In this document: piece after piece, positions 8,447 to 19,154 of the stretch
Layout of the letters: every line of letters begins with the position of its first letter
Position numbering within the stretch: the stretch's first letter is position 1
Source: Phycisphaerae bacterium
Lineage (GTDB): Bacteria; Planctomycetota; Phycisphaerae; Tepidisphaerales; Tepidisphaeraceae
DNA length: 64,000 nucleotides
NCBI GenBank assembly: GCA_026004655.1
Contig: BPJO01000003.1
Location: 186,254 to 250,253, forward strand
Direction of reading: 5' to 3'
Notes under the pieces: generated by a model
What the model was told of the DNA's origin: nothing
Databases searched by the model: none
What the model saw: only the letters and a program-made list of their open reading frames with translations
Made by a program: the position numbers and the translations under genes

Positions 8447-9306
8447 TTCTGTGGGACGGTTGGGGGTTCCAGATGTTGCCGAAAAAAACGAACCACTTTA
8501 TCGCGCAAGTCGTTGGATTCGTTCACGATAGGAAAAGAATGGGGCGCCTCCTTGAGAAGGACAAGTTCATGAACCACGTTCATTTCCTTGAGTCGATCAG
8601 CCAACCTTTGCGACTGTCCGGGAGGCACCACATGATCGGCAGTTCCGTGGAATAAAAGCGTCGGTGGGAAACCACGACGGATCTGAAACAGAGGAGAAGC
8701 AACACGGACCAAGTCCGGTCGTTGCTCTCTTGAAACACCAAAAACCATCGGGGATTCAAAAGGTTTTTGCGTCAGGTCCGAAAGCGCATACATCGCGACA
8801 ACCGCTTGAACGGGTTTGAACCCCGTTTCCGGAGAATCAATTCCGAGCAACAAGGCCATCGTACCCCCAGCGCTTGCACCTATAGCCCCGATACGGTCGG
8901 GATCTAACGCCAGTTCTTCGGCCCGTCGTCGTAGGTAATCCACGGCTGACCGACAATCCTCCAGACACGTCGGCCAAGCAGGGGTCTCACGAGTCGCCAG
9001 TCGATAATTGACATTTGCAACAACAAATCCTGCATTTGCAAGAACCGAAGCGATCTGCTTTTCCCGCGGGTCTGACTTGTCTCCTACCGTCCATCCCCCG
9101 CCGTGGATTACCACGATCCCGGGACGGGTCGTTCCCGGTTTGGGATCCGGCGGAAGATAGAGATCCAGTTTTTCAGATCGGCCTTGTGAAAGAAACGTTA
9201 TGTCTCGGTCGATAACAAACCGACGATCTTCCTCCGAATAACCCCGTTTCGCGCACAGGATTATCCCGCACCAAGCCAAGACCCACAGAACTACCAACGG
9301 ATTCAT
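8443..9306 (-). CDS. Exported alpha/beta hydrolase (BD-FAE-like esterase)
   Basis: Serine hydrolase of the esterase/lipase (HSL/BD-FAE) type. The oxyanion motif HGGGWTVGD is followed by the nucleophile elbow GASAGG and a C-terminal HGTADHVVP and APHSFP, which supply the Asp and His of the triad. I start at the ATG at 9306, which gives a signal peptide (MNPLVVLWVLAWCGIILC, then a likely cut before SEEDRR). The frame also runs up to a TTG at 9354 overlapping the previous stop, adding 16 residues without helping the signal. The gene follows the lipoprotein hydrolase and overlaps the M32 gene by four bases. Likely a carbohydrate-ester or small-ester hydrolase in the periplasm. Confidence 0.85.
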   Translation of the reverse strand: MNPLVVLWVLAWCGIILCAKRGYSEEDRRFVIDRDITFLSQGRSEKLDLYLPPDPKPGTTRPGIVVIHGGGWTVGDKSDPREKQIASVLANAGFVVANVNYRLATRETPAWPTCLEDCRSAVDYLRRRAEELALDPDRIGAIGASAGGTMALLLGIDSPETGFKPVQAVVAMYALSDLTQKPFESPMVFGVSREQRPDLVRVASPLFQIRRGFPPTLLFHGTADHVVPPGQSQRLADRLKEMNVVHELVLLKEAPHSFPIVNESNDLRDKVVRFFRQHLEPPTVPQK

Positions 9307-9350
9307 CAAGCGGATTGTAATCCAAGTACGTGCGTGTCCCAAGAAATCGG

Positions 9351-10124
9351 TCAATTGAGTTTTGCCTGAGACGGATAGGTGGTCGGCGCCTGCGAGTTCT
9401 CAATCGACTGTCCGTCCAAAGTCGGTAAACTCTTTCTCATAGCCCAGATCGGACGCGGGAGGCAGACCTGTTTGATCTGCTGAATGACTTCGTTACGTAT
9501 TTTCGTCTGTTTCTCGATATTGAAATGATTGAGTCCGGGTTCGAGCAAGTCTGTTCGATCCTTCCGAATGTCCTGATTGATCACGACGACACTCCCGGGG
9601 CGTTCGGCTTCCAGAGGAATACCCCGTAGCCAAGGCAGCTTATCCATGGGGCCGTTGGATTGATAAAGGTTAATCACCTTGTTCACGTTGGGAGGCACTT
9701 GGGGAGGCGTAACAGGATCCAAAGTAATGATCAAATCAATCTTGACACCCTGCTCTTTCAGCTTTTGAGCAATACGAAGAACATTGTCCGCACCGTAGCT
9801 GTGACCGGCTAGGATAATCGGTTCGGCATCAGAGCGGGATTTGTATTGTTTTGCAATTTCATCGGCTACGGAAGACCACTGATCGGCCTGATAGATATGT
9901 GAACGAACCCCTTCTACCTGTAGCCGCTCGTTTAGTTCGTTCATCCCCGTCGAAAACACACCAATAAACCCACGAAACAGATAAACATTACCGACCCGAG
10001 GATAAAAGATTTCGGTAACTGGTTGAACATCCGACAAATTTCCGGGCGAGATACTCGAACATCCGCTAGACAGTGCGAGAAAACCCGAAAGCAGAATTAA
10101 AATGGACCTATAGAAACCAGCCAT
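9351..10124 (-). CDS. Lipoprotein with alpha/beta-hydrolase fold
   Basis: 257-residue protein with a lipoprotein signal: a hydrophobic stretch at 6-18 and lipobox LSSGC, with the lipidated cysteine at 22. The mature part has a nucleophile elbow GHSYGAD (107-113, Ser109) preceded by a hydrophobic strand PIILA, then LDPVTPPQVPP and a late histidine (LNHFNI), as in thioesterase or lipase-like hydrolases. The elbow suggests a working enzyme, but the substrate is unknown. It is the first gene of a run with the esterase and the M32 peptidase. No clear ribosome site precedes the ATG. Confidence 0.75.
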   Translation of the reverse strand: MAGFYRSILILLSGFLALSSGCSSISPGNLSDVQPVTEIFYPRVGNVYLFRGFIGVFSTGMNELNERLQVEGVRSHIYQADQWSSVADEIAKQYKSRSDAEPIILAGHSYGADNVLRIAQKLKEQGVKIDLIITLDPVTPPQVPPNVNKVINLYQSNGPMDKLPWLRGIPLEAERPGSVVVINQDIRKDRTDLLEPGLNHFNIEKQTKIRNEVIQQIKQVCLPRPIWAMRKSLPTLDGQSIENSQAPTTYPSQAKLN

Positions 10125-10226
10125 AGTATGTGCAACTTGCTAAGAATAGTCTCTTGATTCTTTTTAACGTTAGGACACCCTTTCAAGAATTTCTGCCAGC
10201 GACGCTATTAGAAGCTCTATGATCAT

Positions 10227-10997
10227 TTAATCCGTTGATGGTGATGCAATTTCAACATGTCCCGCAAGGATTCGGTGCAATTGCATTCCCGAACGCAGGA
10301 GCAAACATCCCTGAGCATCCACCCCTTCGCAGAAACCTGACAAGACGCGTTCACCCGGTTCGGTGATCCGCAGCCGTTTGCCGTTTAAAACGTGATGCTT
10401 CAGATATTCCGGAAGCACCTGACGAAAGGAATCAATTTCTCTCTCGAATAACAGTCTATTCAATTGTCGTGAAATCGCGATGAGAACTTCCTGAACAGGA
10501 ATTGATTCTCCCACGATGACCTGAAGACTGGTAACCTTATGCTTCAGAACAGGATTTATGTCGGCTAGATCGGTGTTGACGTTTAGACCGATTCCGATCA
10601 TATCCGCGGACCGAACTCGCTCGCATAGCAGACCGGCGAGCTTGAGGGAGTCGTACCATAAGTCATTTGGCCATTTGAGCTTAAGATCAGGAATCCATGT
10701 CGCCAAGGCCCTCCGCACGGCCAGACCTGCCAGCAATGGAACATGGTGGGCAGGTAAATGTTCGACAACAGGGACTGCAAAGGTAACCGTTAATGATCCC
10801 CTTCCCGACCACCAACGATTGCTCCCCCTACCACGACCTGCTAACTGGTGACCCGTCAAGATCACAGCCGGACAGTAAAGCCTACCTTCGTTTCTCAATC
10901 GAATGGCTTGGTCGTTGGTCGAACCTAGTCGAGGGTAAAAGTGAAGCCTGAACGGGCGAATCGCCTTTTGCAAGGATACAAGCGAAAATCGGTTCAT
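10227..10997 (-). CDS. birA: Biotin--[carboxylase] ligase
   Basis: Biotin protein ligase of 256 residues. It makes biotinyl-AMP and attaches biotin to the lysine of carrier domains. The biotin-binding signature GRGRGSNRWWS (54-64) and KWPNDLWYDSLKLAGLL (108-124) with the catalytic lysine are present, and a small C-terminal SH3-like domain follows. There is no N-terminal helix-turn-helix, so it is a group I ligase that does not repress transcription. It lies 60 bases downstream of pyruvate carboxylase on the same strand, with an AAGG ribosome site. Its obvious substrate is the biotin domain of that carboxylase. Confidence 0.93.
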   Translation of the reverse strand: MNRFSLVSLQKAIRPFRLHFYPRLGSTNDQAIRLRNEGRLYCPAVILTGHQLAGRGRGSNRWWSGRGSLTVTFAVPVVEHLPAHHVPLLAGLAVRRALATWIPDLKLKWPNDLWYDSLKLAGLLCERVRSADMIGIGLNVNTDLADINPVLKHKVTSLQVIVGESIPVQEVLIAISRQLNRLLFEREIDSFRQVLPEYLKHHVLNGKRLRITEPGERVLSGFCEGVDAQGCLLLRSGMQLHRILAGHVEIASPSTD

Positions 10998-11057
10998 GGT
11001 AAACGACCTTACGGTTACGTTTCCAGCTCGTCCATAAAGGTCTGATCTTCCAAAGTG

Positions 11058-14000
11058 TTACTCAAGAATCACCAGAAGATCCCCGGCCGTGACAGTGGTT
11101 CCCAGTTTAACCTCGATCGATGCAACCTTCGCATTGCGGGGCGCATAAACAGCCGTTTCCATTTTCATGGCTTCGATGCTGAGGAGTTTTTCACCTTCTT
11201 TGACGGGTTGACCGGGTTTGACCGTGATCGTACTGATTTTACCGGGCATGGGGGCCCCGACATGTTTGGCGTTGTCGGGATCGGCTTTGGGTTGTTTGTG
11301 TAAATTGCCTTCCAACGACCGATCGACCACCCGTACTTCACGAGGCTGACCGTTTAATTCAAAGAAGACGGTGCGGGTTCCGTCCTCGTGCGGTTCACCG
11401 ACGGTGAGAAATCGGACAACCAGCGTCTTGCCCGGTTCCAGCTCAACATTGACTTCTTCGCCGGTCTGCATGCCGTAAAAGAAGGTGGGGGTGGGCAAAA
11501 CGCTTGTGTCGCTGTACTGTCGGAGGTGTTCCTGAAACTCGGTATACACCTGTGGGTACATCAGATAAGCCATAACATCATTATCATTCACTTCACGGTG
11601 GAGTTTTTCAGAAAGTTCCCTGCGAACTTTTTTCAAGTCGGCTTTGGGCAGTTGTGCCGAGAGTCTTCCCTTATAGGGCTTGACACCGGCCGAGTCGAGG
11701 ATGATTTTCTGGAGCACTTTCGGCCATCCGCCTTGGGGTACGCCGATCGCCCCTTGCATCATTTCCACCACACTTTTGGGGAAGCTGAGCTTTTTGCTCG
11801 GGTCCAGTACGTCGGCAGCCGTCAGGTTGTTGGTCACCATGAATAAGGCCATGTCTCCGACGACCTTGCTCGAAGGCGTCACCTTGACGATATCTCCGAA
11901 AAGCTGATTGACTTCTGCGTAAGCCGCTGCGATTTCCTTCCAACGATCGGCCAGATGAAGGGCTTTGGCCTGTTGTTTGAGATTGGTGTACTGACCCCCG
12001 GGCATTTCGTGGTGATAAACTTCCGCGGTCGGACTCTTGATGTCTTCCTCGAAGGGGTAATAAAGCTGTCGGACCTGTTCCCAATAAATCGCCACATCGT
12101 CCAAGGCATCGTCATCGAGCCGGGTATCACGCGCGGTGTGCTGAAGAGCCGCCACGATCGAATTGAGATTGGGTTGTGACGTCGTACCGCTTAGGGAACT
12201 GATGGCGGCATCGGCGATATCCACTCCCGCATCGGCTGCCCGGAGGATCGAACCGGCGTTGATCCCACTGGTGTCATGGGTGTGAAAATGAATCGGAATG
12301 TCAATCTCATTTTTTAAAGCCTTTACCAGTGCATGAGCGGCATATGGTTTGCAAAGCCCGGCCATGTCCTTGATGGCCAGGATGTGTGCTCCCATCTTCA
12401 CGAGCTGTTTGGCCAGATCGACATAATACTTCAACGAGTATTTCGTGCGGTTGGGGTTGAGGATGTCCCCCGTGTAACAGATGGCTGCTTCACAGAGGGA
12501 ATTGGTCTCTTCTCGCACAGCCTCCATCGCCACCACCATATTCTCAGGGATGTTCAGAGAATCGAAAATACGGAAAACGTCCATCCCCGCAGCCCCGGCA
12601 TGTTTGACAAACTCCCTGACCACGTTATCCGGGTAGTTGGTATATCCGACCGCATTACTTCCCCGGAAAAGCATTTGGAGCAGGATGTTAGGGATCCTGG
12701 CACGTAACTGGGCGAGTCTCTCATACGGGTCTTCCTGTAAAAACCGCATGGCCGTGTCGAAAGTAGCGCCACCCCAGCATTCGAGACTGAACAGACCGCT
12801 CAGCCGGTGCGCGTAAAAGTCAGCGATCTTGACCATGTCATAGGTGCGGACCCGGGTCGCCAAAAGTGACTGGTGAGCGTCCCTCATGGTCGTATCGGTA
12901 ATCAACAAAGGCTTTTGTTTCAGAACCCATTGACAAAACTTTTCGGGACCCATCTCCAGCAGCTTGGTTCGGGTTCCGGGGGGAATCGGTTTGGTATGAT
13001 CTACCGCAGGGACGGCTGGGAGGGCAAGTTCCCTTTTGGGGTCGATTTTGCCTTTCACGTCGGGACGTCCGTTGACAATCACGTTCCCGATGTAGCTGAG
13101 GATTTTAGTGGCCCGGTCTCGACGGGGGGGTGAACTTGAAGAGTTCAGGATGGGTGTCGATAAAGGTAGTGGTTGCGCTTCCGTCGATAAACGCAGGGTG
13201 ATTAATCAGATTTTCCAGAAACGGAATATTGCTTTTGACCCCTCGAACGCGGAACTCTCGTAATGCCCGATCGGCCCGTCGGATCGCGTCGTGAGGGGTC
13301 TGGCCCCAGGCTGTCAGTTTCACAAGAAGGGAGTCAAAATACGGAGTAATGACCGCCCCGCTGAAAGCTGAACCCCCGTCCAGACGGATCCCGAAACCAG
13401 CCGGCGAACGGTAGGTACTGATCCGACCATAATCCGGAATGAACTTGTTTTCCGGATCTTCACTGGTGATCCGGCACTGGATGGCGGTTCCGTGGGTCTG
13501 GATCTGATCCTGGGGCGGAATGTTGATCGGCGGCTCGTGAAGTTTAAATCCTTGTGCGACAAGGATTTGCGTTTTAACAATGTCGATACCCGTCACCTGC
13601 TCGGTCACGGTATGTTCGACCTGAACACGGGGGTTGACTTCGATGAAGAAAAAATCACCTCGGTCTGCGTCAACCAGAAACTCAACCGTTCCCGCAGCGA
13701 TATAATTAGCACTTTTCATCAATCGAACGGCCGCTTCGCAGATGTCCTGGCGGAGCTTTCGGGTCAGGCTCCAGGACGGGGCAACTTCGACCACCTTTTG
13801 ATGTCTACGCTGGACCGAGCAATCACGTTCCCAAAGGTGGACCAGGTTCCCATGTTTATCACCGATGATCTGAACTTCGATGTGTTTAGCACGTTTGATG
13901 TATCGTTCGACAAAGACTTCCGGACGACCAAAGGCAGCGCCGGCTTCGCGTTGGGCTTCCTCCAGTTTGCTTTGCAGGTCCTGGGGTTTTTCGACGACGC

Positions 14001-14512
14001 GCATCCCTCGTCCCCCCCCCGCCGAAGCTGGCTTTGATGATGACGGGATAACCGATGCGTTCAGCTTCCTTGTTGACGGCTTTGAAGTCTTTGAGTCCAT
14101 GACCGCTACCAGGAATCGTGGGTACCCCTGCCTGGTCGGCAAGTTTTTTCGCAGCCGTTTTGTCCCCGAACATTTCCAGCATTTCAGGGGTCGGACCAAT
14201 AAACTCGATCCCTGCCTCGACACAGGCCCGTGCTAGATGTGCATTTTCGGATAAGAACCCGTAGCCCGGATGAATCGCATCCACGCCGCAATTTTTGGCA
14301 ACATCGATAATCGCATTGATGTTAAGATACCCCTTGACCGGTTCACCCCCCTGCGGGTTTCCGATCAGATACGATTCATCGGCTTTGAACCGGTGCAACG
14401 CAAATCGGTCCTCATAGGTATAAACGGCCACCGTGCGCAACCCCAGTTCCGTAGCAGCACGCATGATACGGATCGCGATCTCAGACCGATTGGCAACCAG
14501 TAGTTTTTTCAT
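11058..14512 (-). CDS. pyc: Pyruvate carboxylase, two apparent frameshifts
   Basis: ATP + bicarbonate + pyruvate give oxaloacetate, refilling the TCA cycle. The N-terminal biotin carboxylase starts at MKKLLVANRSEIAIR (ATG 14512, AGGA upstream). The ATP-grasp domain is followed by the carboxyltransferase (TDTTMRDAHQSLLATR, GGATFDTAMRFL) and a biotin domain with EAMKMET near the C-terminus. As read, the frame breaks twice: in a run of nine C at 14012-14020 (ATP-grasp glycine loop, should read FGGGGRGMRVV) and in a run of seven G at 13124-13130 (should read KFTPRRDRATKIL). Removing one base at each site gives exactly 1151 codons (1150 residues), the normal family length. Both shifts are probably sequence errors. 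birA follows directly. Confidence 0.93.
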
Positions 14513-14700
14513 CGAAGATTTTCCTGACACATCAGCGCAATATATTCCCAACAAGACACGAACGCGGACATTGTCGGTTTGGGATAGTGATTTTCAAGGT
14601 TTCGGTATTAATAAACGATTTTTCGAAACAGAGGAAAAAACGTTTTGATGGGCTGTCAGAGTCGACAATTCCGACCGGATCAGGATAATCGCCGCGACAT

Positions 14701-16338
14701 ATGGCTGAGGTTGTTACCCGATTTGCTCCTTCTCCGACCGGTTATCTTCACATCGGCGGTGCGCGAACCGCCTTGTTTAATTGGTTGCTCGCCCGGAATA
14801 CGGGGGGGCGATTTTTGCTCCGGATCGAGGACACCGATCTGGCCCGGAGCACCGAAGATGCCACCCGTCAGCTGCTGGAGGACCTTCAGTGGTTGGGTTT
14901 GAAATGGGACAACCCTGAACTGGTTTATCAGTCGAAACGACTCGCGGTCTACAACCGGATCATCGATGACCTCCTGTCCAGAGGAATGGCTTACGAAGCT
15001 TGGGAAACCCCGACCGAGCTAGAAACCATGCGGCAACAAGCGCAAAGGGCCAAACGACCTTTCATTTATCGCCGGCGGAACTACACCCAGGACGAGCTGA
15101 AACGGTTCCGGGATGAAGGACGAACCCCTGCTATCCGTTTCGTCATGCCGGTCAAGGAATACCGTTTCTACGATCACGGGATCAAAAAAGAGTGTGTACA
15201 AGGCGCCCCGGAAAGTCAGGATTTTGTCATCCGAAAAACCGACGGAATGCCCACATACCATTTCGGCGTGGTCGTCGATGATGCCGAAATGGGTATCACG
15301 CATATTCTCCGGGGTCAGGAACACCTGAAAAACACGTTCAATCACTTGGCCTTGCAGGAAGCGCTGGGTTATCCGACACCGGTATACGCCCACCTGAGCG
15401 TGCTGCTGAATCCGGAGGACAGCTCAAAATTATCCAAGCGGGATCGAGATAAACGGATCCGCAAACGCGTTCAAGAGTGGCTTAGAAGCACAAAACGCTC
15501 TCCTGCCGATCTGTCCGACGCCTGCGGACTGACACTCCAACGGATTGAGGAATGGTTGCACAGTGATACCGTTCAGCTGGATTTGTCCGAACAGCCCCGT
15601 GTCATGAAAGTCGTCGGTCTGAAGGAAACCGATTTGCCCGAAATCATGGTTCATGACTTTCGCAAAAATGGTTACGCGCCGGAAGTTCTGAATAACTTTT
15701 TGGCGTTGTTGGGATGGAGCCCCGGTGGCGACCTAGAACAAATGACGATGCAGGAGTTGATCGAAAAGTTCAGCCTGGATCGTCTGATCAGCGCCAATTC
15801 GAAGTTTAATCGGGAAAAACTCAAGAGCTTTTCGACTGATTTTTATGCAAAAGCTCCACCCGAACGTCAGCTTTCGGCTATTCGGGATTACCTCGGGGTT
15901 CATCCGGAGTCGCCTTTAAATCAGGCCGACGACCAGCAGTTGCTCACGATCCTTTCCATGAATCAGGGGTATCGAATCCTGAGCGAAGTCGATGAAAAGG
16001 CTCGATTCTTTTTCGTTCCTGACGATCAGCTGGAGTATGACACCGCTTCGGTAGACAAGATTTTGCTTAAAAACGATCGACAGGGGTTTGCTGCACTACG
16101 TCAGGTTTATCCGGTCCTTCAAGAATTGACGGACTGGTCGGCCACGGGTCTGGAACATGCCGTCAAGACATTTTGTGAGACCCATCAGTTACCCCTTGGA
16201 AAAGTCGCCCAGCCGCTCCGGTTGGCCGTCAGCGGATCATCGATCAGTCCGCCTATTTTCGATTCGTTGGCGTTTTTAGGACGCCAGCGGACACTCAACC
16301 GGATCGACCGATGTCTGAATCGGTTTGACCCTAGATGA
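14701..16338 (+). CDS. gltX: Glutamyl-tRNA synthetase
   Basis: Class I aminoacyl-tRNA synthetase that charges tRNA-Glu (545 residues). The ATP site is SPTGYLHIGGAR (11-22) and the second signature KLSKRD is at 243-248. A typical enzyme continues directly into the LLNYLALLGW region; here about 70 residues (249-318) are inserted between KLSKRD and HDFRKNGYAPEVLNNFLALLGWSP. The insert is charged and helical in appearance. The C-terminal anticodon-binding part ends with AVSGSSISPPIFDSLAFLG, the normal family end. The gene is divergent from pyc and has no strong Shine-Dalgarno. Whether it is discriminating or also charges tRNA-Gln cannot be judged from what is visible. Confidence 0.95.
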   Translation: MAEVVTRFAPSPTGYLHIGGARTALFNWLLARNTGGRFLLRIEDTDLARSTEDATRQLLEDLQWLGLKWDNPELVYQSKRLAVYNRIIDDLLSRGMAYEAWETPTELETMRQQAQRAKRPFIYRRRNYTQDELKRFRDEGRTPAIRFVMPVKEYRFYDHGIKKECVQGAPESQDFVIRKTDGMPTYHFGVVVDDAEMGITHILRGQEHLKNTFNHLALQEALGYPTPVYAHLSVLLNPEDSSKLSKRDRDKRIRKRVQEWLRSTKRSPADLSDACGLTLQRIEEWLHSDTVQLDLSEQPRVMKVVGLKETDLPEIMVHDFRKNGYAPEVLNNFLALLGWSPGGDLEQMTMQELIEKFSLDRLISANSKFNREKLKSFSTDFYAKAPPERQLSAIRDYLGVHPESPLNQADDQQLLTILSMNQGYRILSEVDEKARFFFVPDDQLEYDTASVDKILLKNDRQGFAALRQVYPVLQELTDWSATGLEHAVKTFCETHQLPLGKVAQPLRLAVSGSSISPPIFDSLAFLGRQRTLNRIDRCLNRFDPR

Positions 16339-16411
16339 TCAAACCTGTTTTTCTCCGAGTTTTCCTGCCGGAATAGCAGGGAATCGGTCGGGGCTGGTTT
16401 CGATCCCTCAC

Positions 16412-16439
16412 TTGATTACCCACCTAAGCGATCTACAAT
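16412..16439 (+). promoter_or_regulatory. Putative sigma-70 promoter of clpC
   Basis: TTGATT at 16412-16417 and TACAAT at 16434-16439, 16 bases apart. Transcription would begin near 16446 and give a leader of about 105 bases before the clpC start. No CIRCE or CtsR-type operator repeat was seen around it. Confidence 0.5.
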
Positions 16440-16491
16440 TCATTATGGATAACTGCACGATTGTGACGATGAAACATTAATCGTTCGATCG

Positions 16492-16517
16492 CGCCCGAAA
16501 GACCCTTTCGAGGGGCG
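16492..16517 (+). promoter_or_regulatory. Hairpin in the clpC leader
   Basis: CGCCC-GAAAG, a three-base loop ACC, then CTTTC, a short bulge, and GGGCG. The stem ends 23 bases before the AGGAG ribosome site of clpC. It has no U-tract, so it is not a terminator; it may stabilise the mRNA or tune translation of the chaperone. Confidence 0.35.
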
Positions 16518-16551
16518 GTTGGGTTAAATCCACCGCTGACAGGAGATGGAT

Positions 16552-19089
16552 ATGTTTGAGCGATTCACGGACCGAGCCCGAAAAGTGATGGCGCTGGCCA
16601 ACCAGGAAGCCCAACGATTCAACCACGAGTACATCGGGACCGAGCACATCCTGCTCGGTCTGGTCAAGGAAGGTTCGGGCGTGGGCGCCAACGTCCTGAA
16701 AAATCTTGATGTCGATCTTCGAAAGGTCCGTCTTGAGGTCGAACGACTGGTTAAATCCGGACCCGAGATGGTCACGATGGGCAAGCTTCCGCAAACACCC
16801 CGGGCTAAGAAGGTCATCGAGTACGCGATCGAAGAAGCGCGAAATCTGAATCACAACTACGTCGGCACCGAACACCTGTTGCTGGGTCTGCTACGCGAAC
16901 ACGACGGCGTCGCCGCTCAGGTTCTGATGAATCTGGGACTGAAACTCGAGGAAGTCCGAGAAGAGGTTCTGAACCTGTTGGGAGCCGGTGTGGAAAACGA
17001 AGAACCCACAGCCCAGGAAAAACAACCCGGGGCTAAAGGCAAAAGTAAAACGCCCGCATTGGATTCTTTCGGTCGAGACCTGACCGAGTTGGCGCGTGAA
17101 GGCCAGCTGGACCCGGTCATCGGACGTAAGAACGAAATCGAACGCGTCATCCAGATCCTCTGCCGACGCCAAAAGAACAACCCCGTTCTCCTCGGCGAAG
17201 CCGGTGTCGGAAAAACCGCTATCGTCGAAGGGCTGGCTCAGATGATCGTTTCCAGCAACGTTCCGGAAATCCTTCATGACCGTCGGTTGGTGGTCTTGGA
17301 CCTCGCGATGATGGTTGCCGGTACGAAATATCGTGGACAGTTCGAAGAACGCATCAAAGCGGTCATGAACGAAGTCCGCCGGGCCAAGAACGTGATCCTG
17401 TTCATCGACGAACTGCATACCCTCGTCGGTGCCGGTGGGGCCGAAGGTGCCATCGACGCATCCAACGTCCTTAAACCGGCGCTTTCTCGAGGCGAAATTC
17501 AGTGCATCGGCGCAACGACTTTCGATGAATATCGCAAGTACATCGAAAAAGATGCCGCCCTTGCGCGTCGTTTCCAGGCTATTCATGTCAACCCACCGGG
17601 TAAGGAAGATACGATCGCCATTCTGAAAGGACTACGCGACCGTTATGAAGCCCATCACCGGGTACAGATCACCGACGCAGCTCTGGAAGCCGCGGTCGAA
17701 CTGTCGGATCGTTACATCACCCAGCGGTTCCTTCCCGACAAAGCCATAGACGTCATCGATGAAGCCGGTGCCCGGATCCGTCTTCGCAGCATGACCAAAC
17801 CACCCAATCTGGCTGAGCTGGAGGAACAGATCGAGCGACTTTCCATTCAGAAAGATGAGGCGGTTAAAAACGCCGAGTACGAAGAGGCCGCCCGGCTTCG
17901 AGATCAAGCCGAACAGTTGCGGGCAAAAAAGGAAGAACTCCAGCGTCAGTGGAGAGAACGTTCCAAAGAAATTGACGGTGTGGTGGACGAAGAAGTCGTT
18001 GCCGAAGTCATCAGCAAGATGACCGGTGTTCCTCTGACCCGTCTCGAAAAGGAAGAAGCCCAGCGTCTGCTCGAACTGGAAAACGAGCTTCACAAAAAAG
18101 TCATCAGTCAAGACGAAGCCATCAAAGCTATCGCCAAGACCATCCGACGCAGCCGTGCAGGACTCAAAGATCCACGACGACCGATGGGCTCTTTCCTTTT
18201 CCTCGGTCCGTCCGGTGTCGGAAAAACACTCCTGAGCAAGGCCATCGCCGAGTTCATGTTCGGCGAGGAGGACGCTCTGGTTCAGATCGACATGAGTGAA
18301 TACATGGAGAAGCACAACGTTTCCCGTCTGATCGGTGCTCCTCCGGGATATGTCGGCTACGAAGAAGGCGGTCAACTCACCGAACGAATTCGCCGACGCC
18401 CCTACAGCGTCGTTCTTCTCGACGAGGTCGAAAAAGCCCACCCGGATGTGTTCAACATGTTGCTTCAAATCATGGAAGAAGGTCGATTGACCGATTCATT
18501 CGGAAGGCATGTCGATTTCCGGAATGTCGTCCTGATCATGACCAGCAACATCGGTTCCGAGCTGATCAAAGGAGGCGGACACAGCTTTGGACTTCGCGGA
18601 AGTGTCAAGGGAGGTGCCGAAGAACGTACCTACCAAGCCATCAAGGACACGGTGATGAAAGAGGTCGAACGCTTCTTCCGTCCGGAGTTTATTGGACGAC
18701 TCGACGAAGTCATCGTCTTCAGACCTTTGTCCAAAGAACACCTCAAGGCCATCATCGAACTTGAACTTTCCAAGGTCACCAAACGTCTCCAAGAACACGG
18801 TATGAGGCTCGAATTGACCGATGAAGCCAAGGATTTCCTGATCGAAAAAGGGACCAACGCTGATTTCGGTGCGCGCCCTCTACGACGAGCCATCGAGCAA
18901 CATATCGAAGACCCACTCTCTGAAGAGTTGCTTCGGGGTAGCTTCAAAGGAAAAGATCTGATTAAAATCACCGTCAAGCAGGAAGAAGGCGGCGAAAAAC
19001 ACCTTTACTTTGAAAGCTTTGACGCCAAACCGACCGACAACCCCGGTTCTGAGTCTCAAATGGCTCAGGCGTCCAGTGACGCGACTTGA
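16552..19089 (+). CDS. clpC: ATP-dependent Clp protease ATPase subunit ClpC
   Basis: AAA+ unfoldase of 845 residues that feeds proteins to ClpP. Two Clp_N repeats fill 1-145 (GTEHILLGL and [10 protein letters not shown]). The first AAA domain has Walker A GEAGVGKT (215-222) and Walker B VILFIDE (281-287). A UVR/coiled-coil middle domain lies near 418-470, the hallmark of ClpC rather than ClpA or ClpB. The second AAA domain has GPSGVGKT (552-559), and the pore loop GYVGYEEGG is visible. AGGAG at 16541-16545 abuts the ATG at 16546 and is correctly spaced from 16552, so [11 protein letters not shown] is the start. A terminator follows. clpP is not in the window. Confidence 0.96.
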   Translation: MFERFTDRARKVMALANQEAQRFNHEYIGTEHILLGLVKEGSGVGANVLKNLDVDLRKVRLEVERLVKSGPEMVTMGKLPQTPRAKKVIEYAIEEARNLNHNYVGTEHLLLGLLREHDGVAAQVLMNLGLKLEEVREEVLNLLGAGVENEEPTAQEKQPGAKGKSKTPALDSFGRDLTELAREGQLDPVIGRKNEIERVIQILCRRQKNNPVLLGEAGVGKTAIVEGLAQMIVSSNVPEILHDRRLVVLDLAMMVAGTKYRGQFEERIKAVMNEVRRAKNVILFIDELHTLVGAGGAEGAIDASNVLKPALSRGEIQCIGATTFDEYRKYIEKDAALARRFQAIHVNPPGKEDTIAILKGLRDRYEAHHRVQITDAALEAAVELSDRYITQRFLPDKAIDVIDEAGARIRLRSMTKPPNLAELEEQIERLSIQKDEAVKNAEYEEAARLRDQAEQLRAKKEELQRQWRERSKEIDGVVDEEVVAEVISKMTGVPLTRLEKEEAQRLLELENELHKKVISQDEAIKAIAKTIRRSRAGLKDPRRPMGSFLFLGPSGVGKTLLSKAIAEFMFGEEDALVQIDMSEYMEKHNVSRLIGAPPGYVGYEEGGQLTERIRRRPYSVVLLDEVEKAHPDVFNMLLQIMEEGRLTDSFGRHVDFRNVVLIMTSNIGSELIKGGGHSFGLRGSVKGGAEERTYQAIKDTVMKEVERFFRPEFIGRLDEVIVFRPLSKEHLKAIIELELSKVTKRLQEHGMRLELTDEAKDFLIEKGTNADFGARPLRRAIEQHIEDPLSEELLRGSFKGKDLIKITVKQEEGGEKHLYFESFDAKPTDNPGSESQMAQASSDAT

Positions 19090-19121
19090 TTTACCTGGGA
19101 TCGGATGATTCGATTTATCAG

Positions 19122-19154
19122 GCCCGCGCCGTTTCTACGGTACGGGCTTTTTTT
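19122..19154 (+). terminator. Rho-independent terminator after clpC
   Basis: GCCCG-cg-CCGT, loop TTCT, ACGG-ta-CGGGC, then seven T (19148-19154). It sits 33 bases after the clpC stop and touches the stop of the convergent ligA. Confidence 0.85.

Noticed and set aside
14012-14020. Programmed ribosomal frameshifting as the cause of the broken pyc frame
   Set aside because: There is no slippery heptamer with a downstream pseudoknot, and ten other unrelated genes or sites show the same one-base surplus.
16363-16378. CCTGCCGGAAT shared by the gaps near 16368 and 33265
   Set aside because: Only two copies of eleven bases; the second is not part of a matching stem. Chance sharing is likely.
17632-18468. 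Minus-strand ORF (278 residues) inside clpC
   Set aside because: It is a shadow of the highly conserved clpC frame, Phe-, Asp- and Val-rich, with no motifs and no ribosome site.
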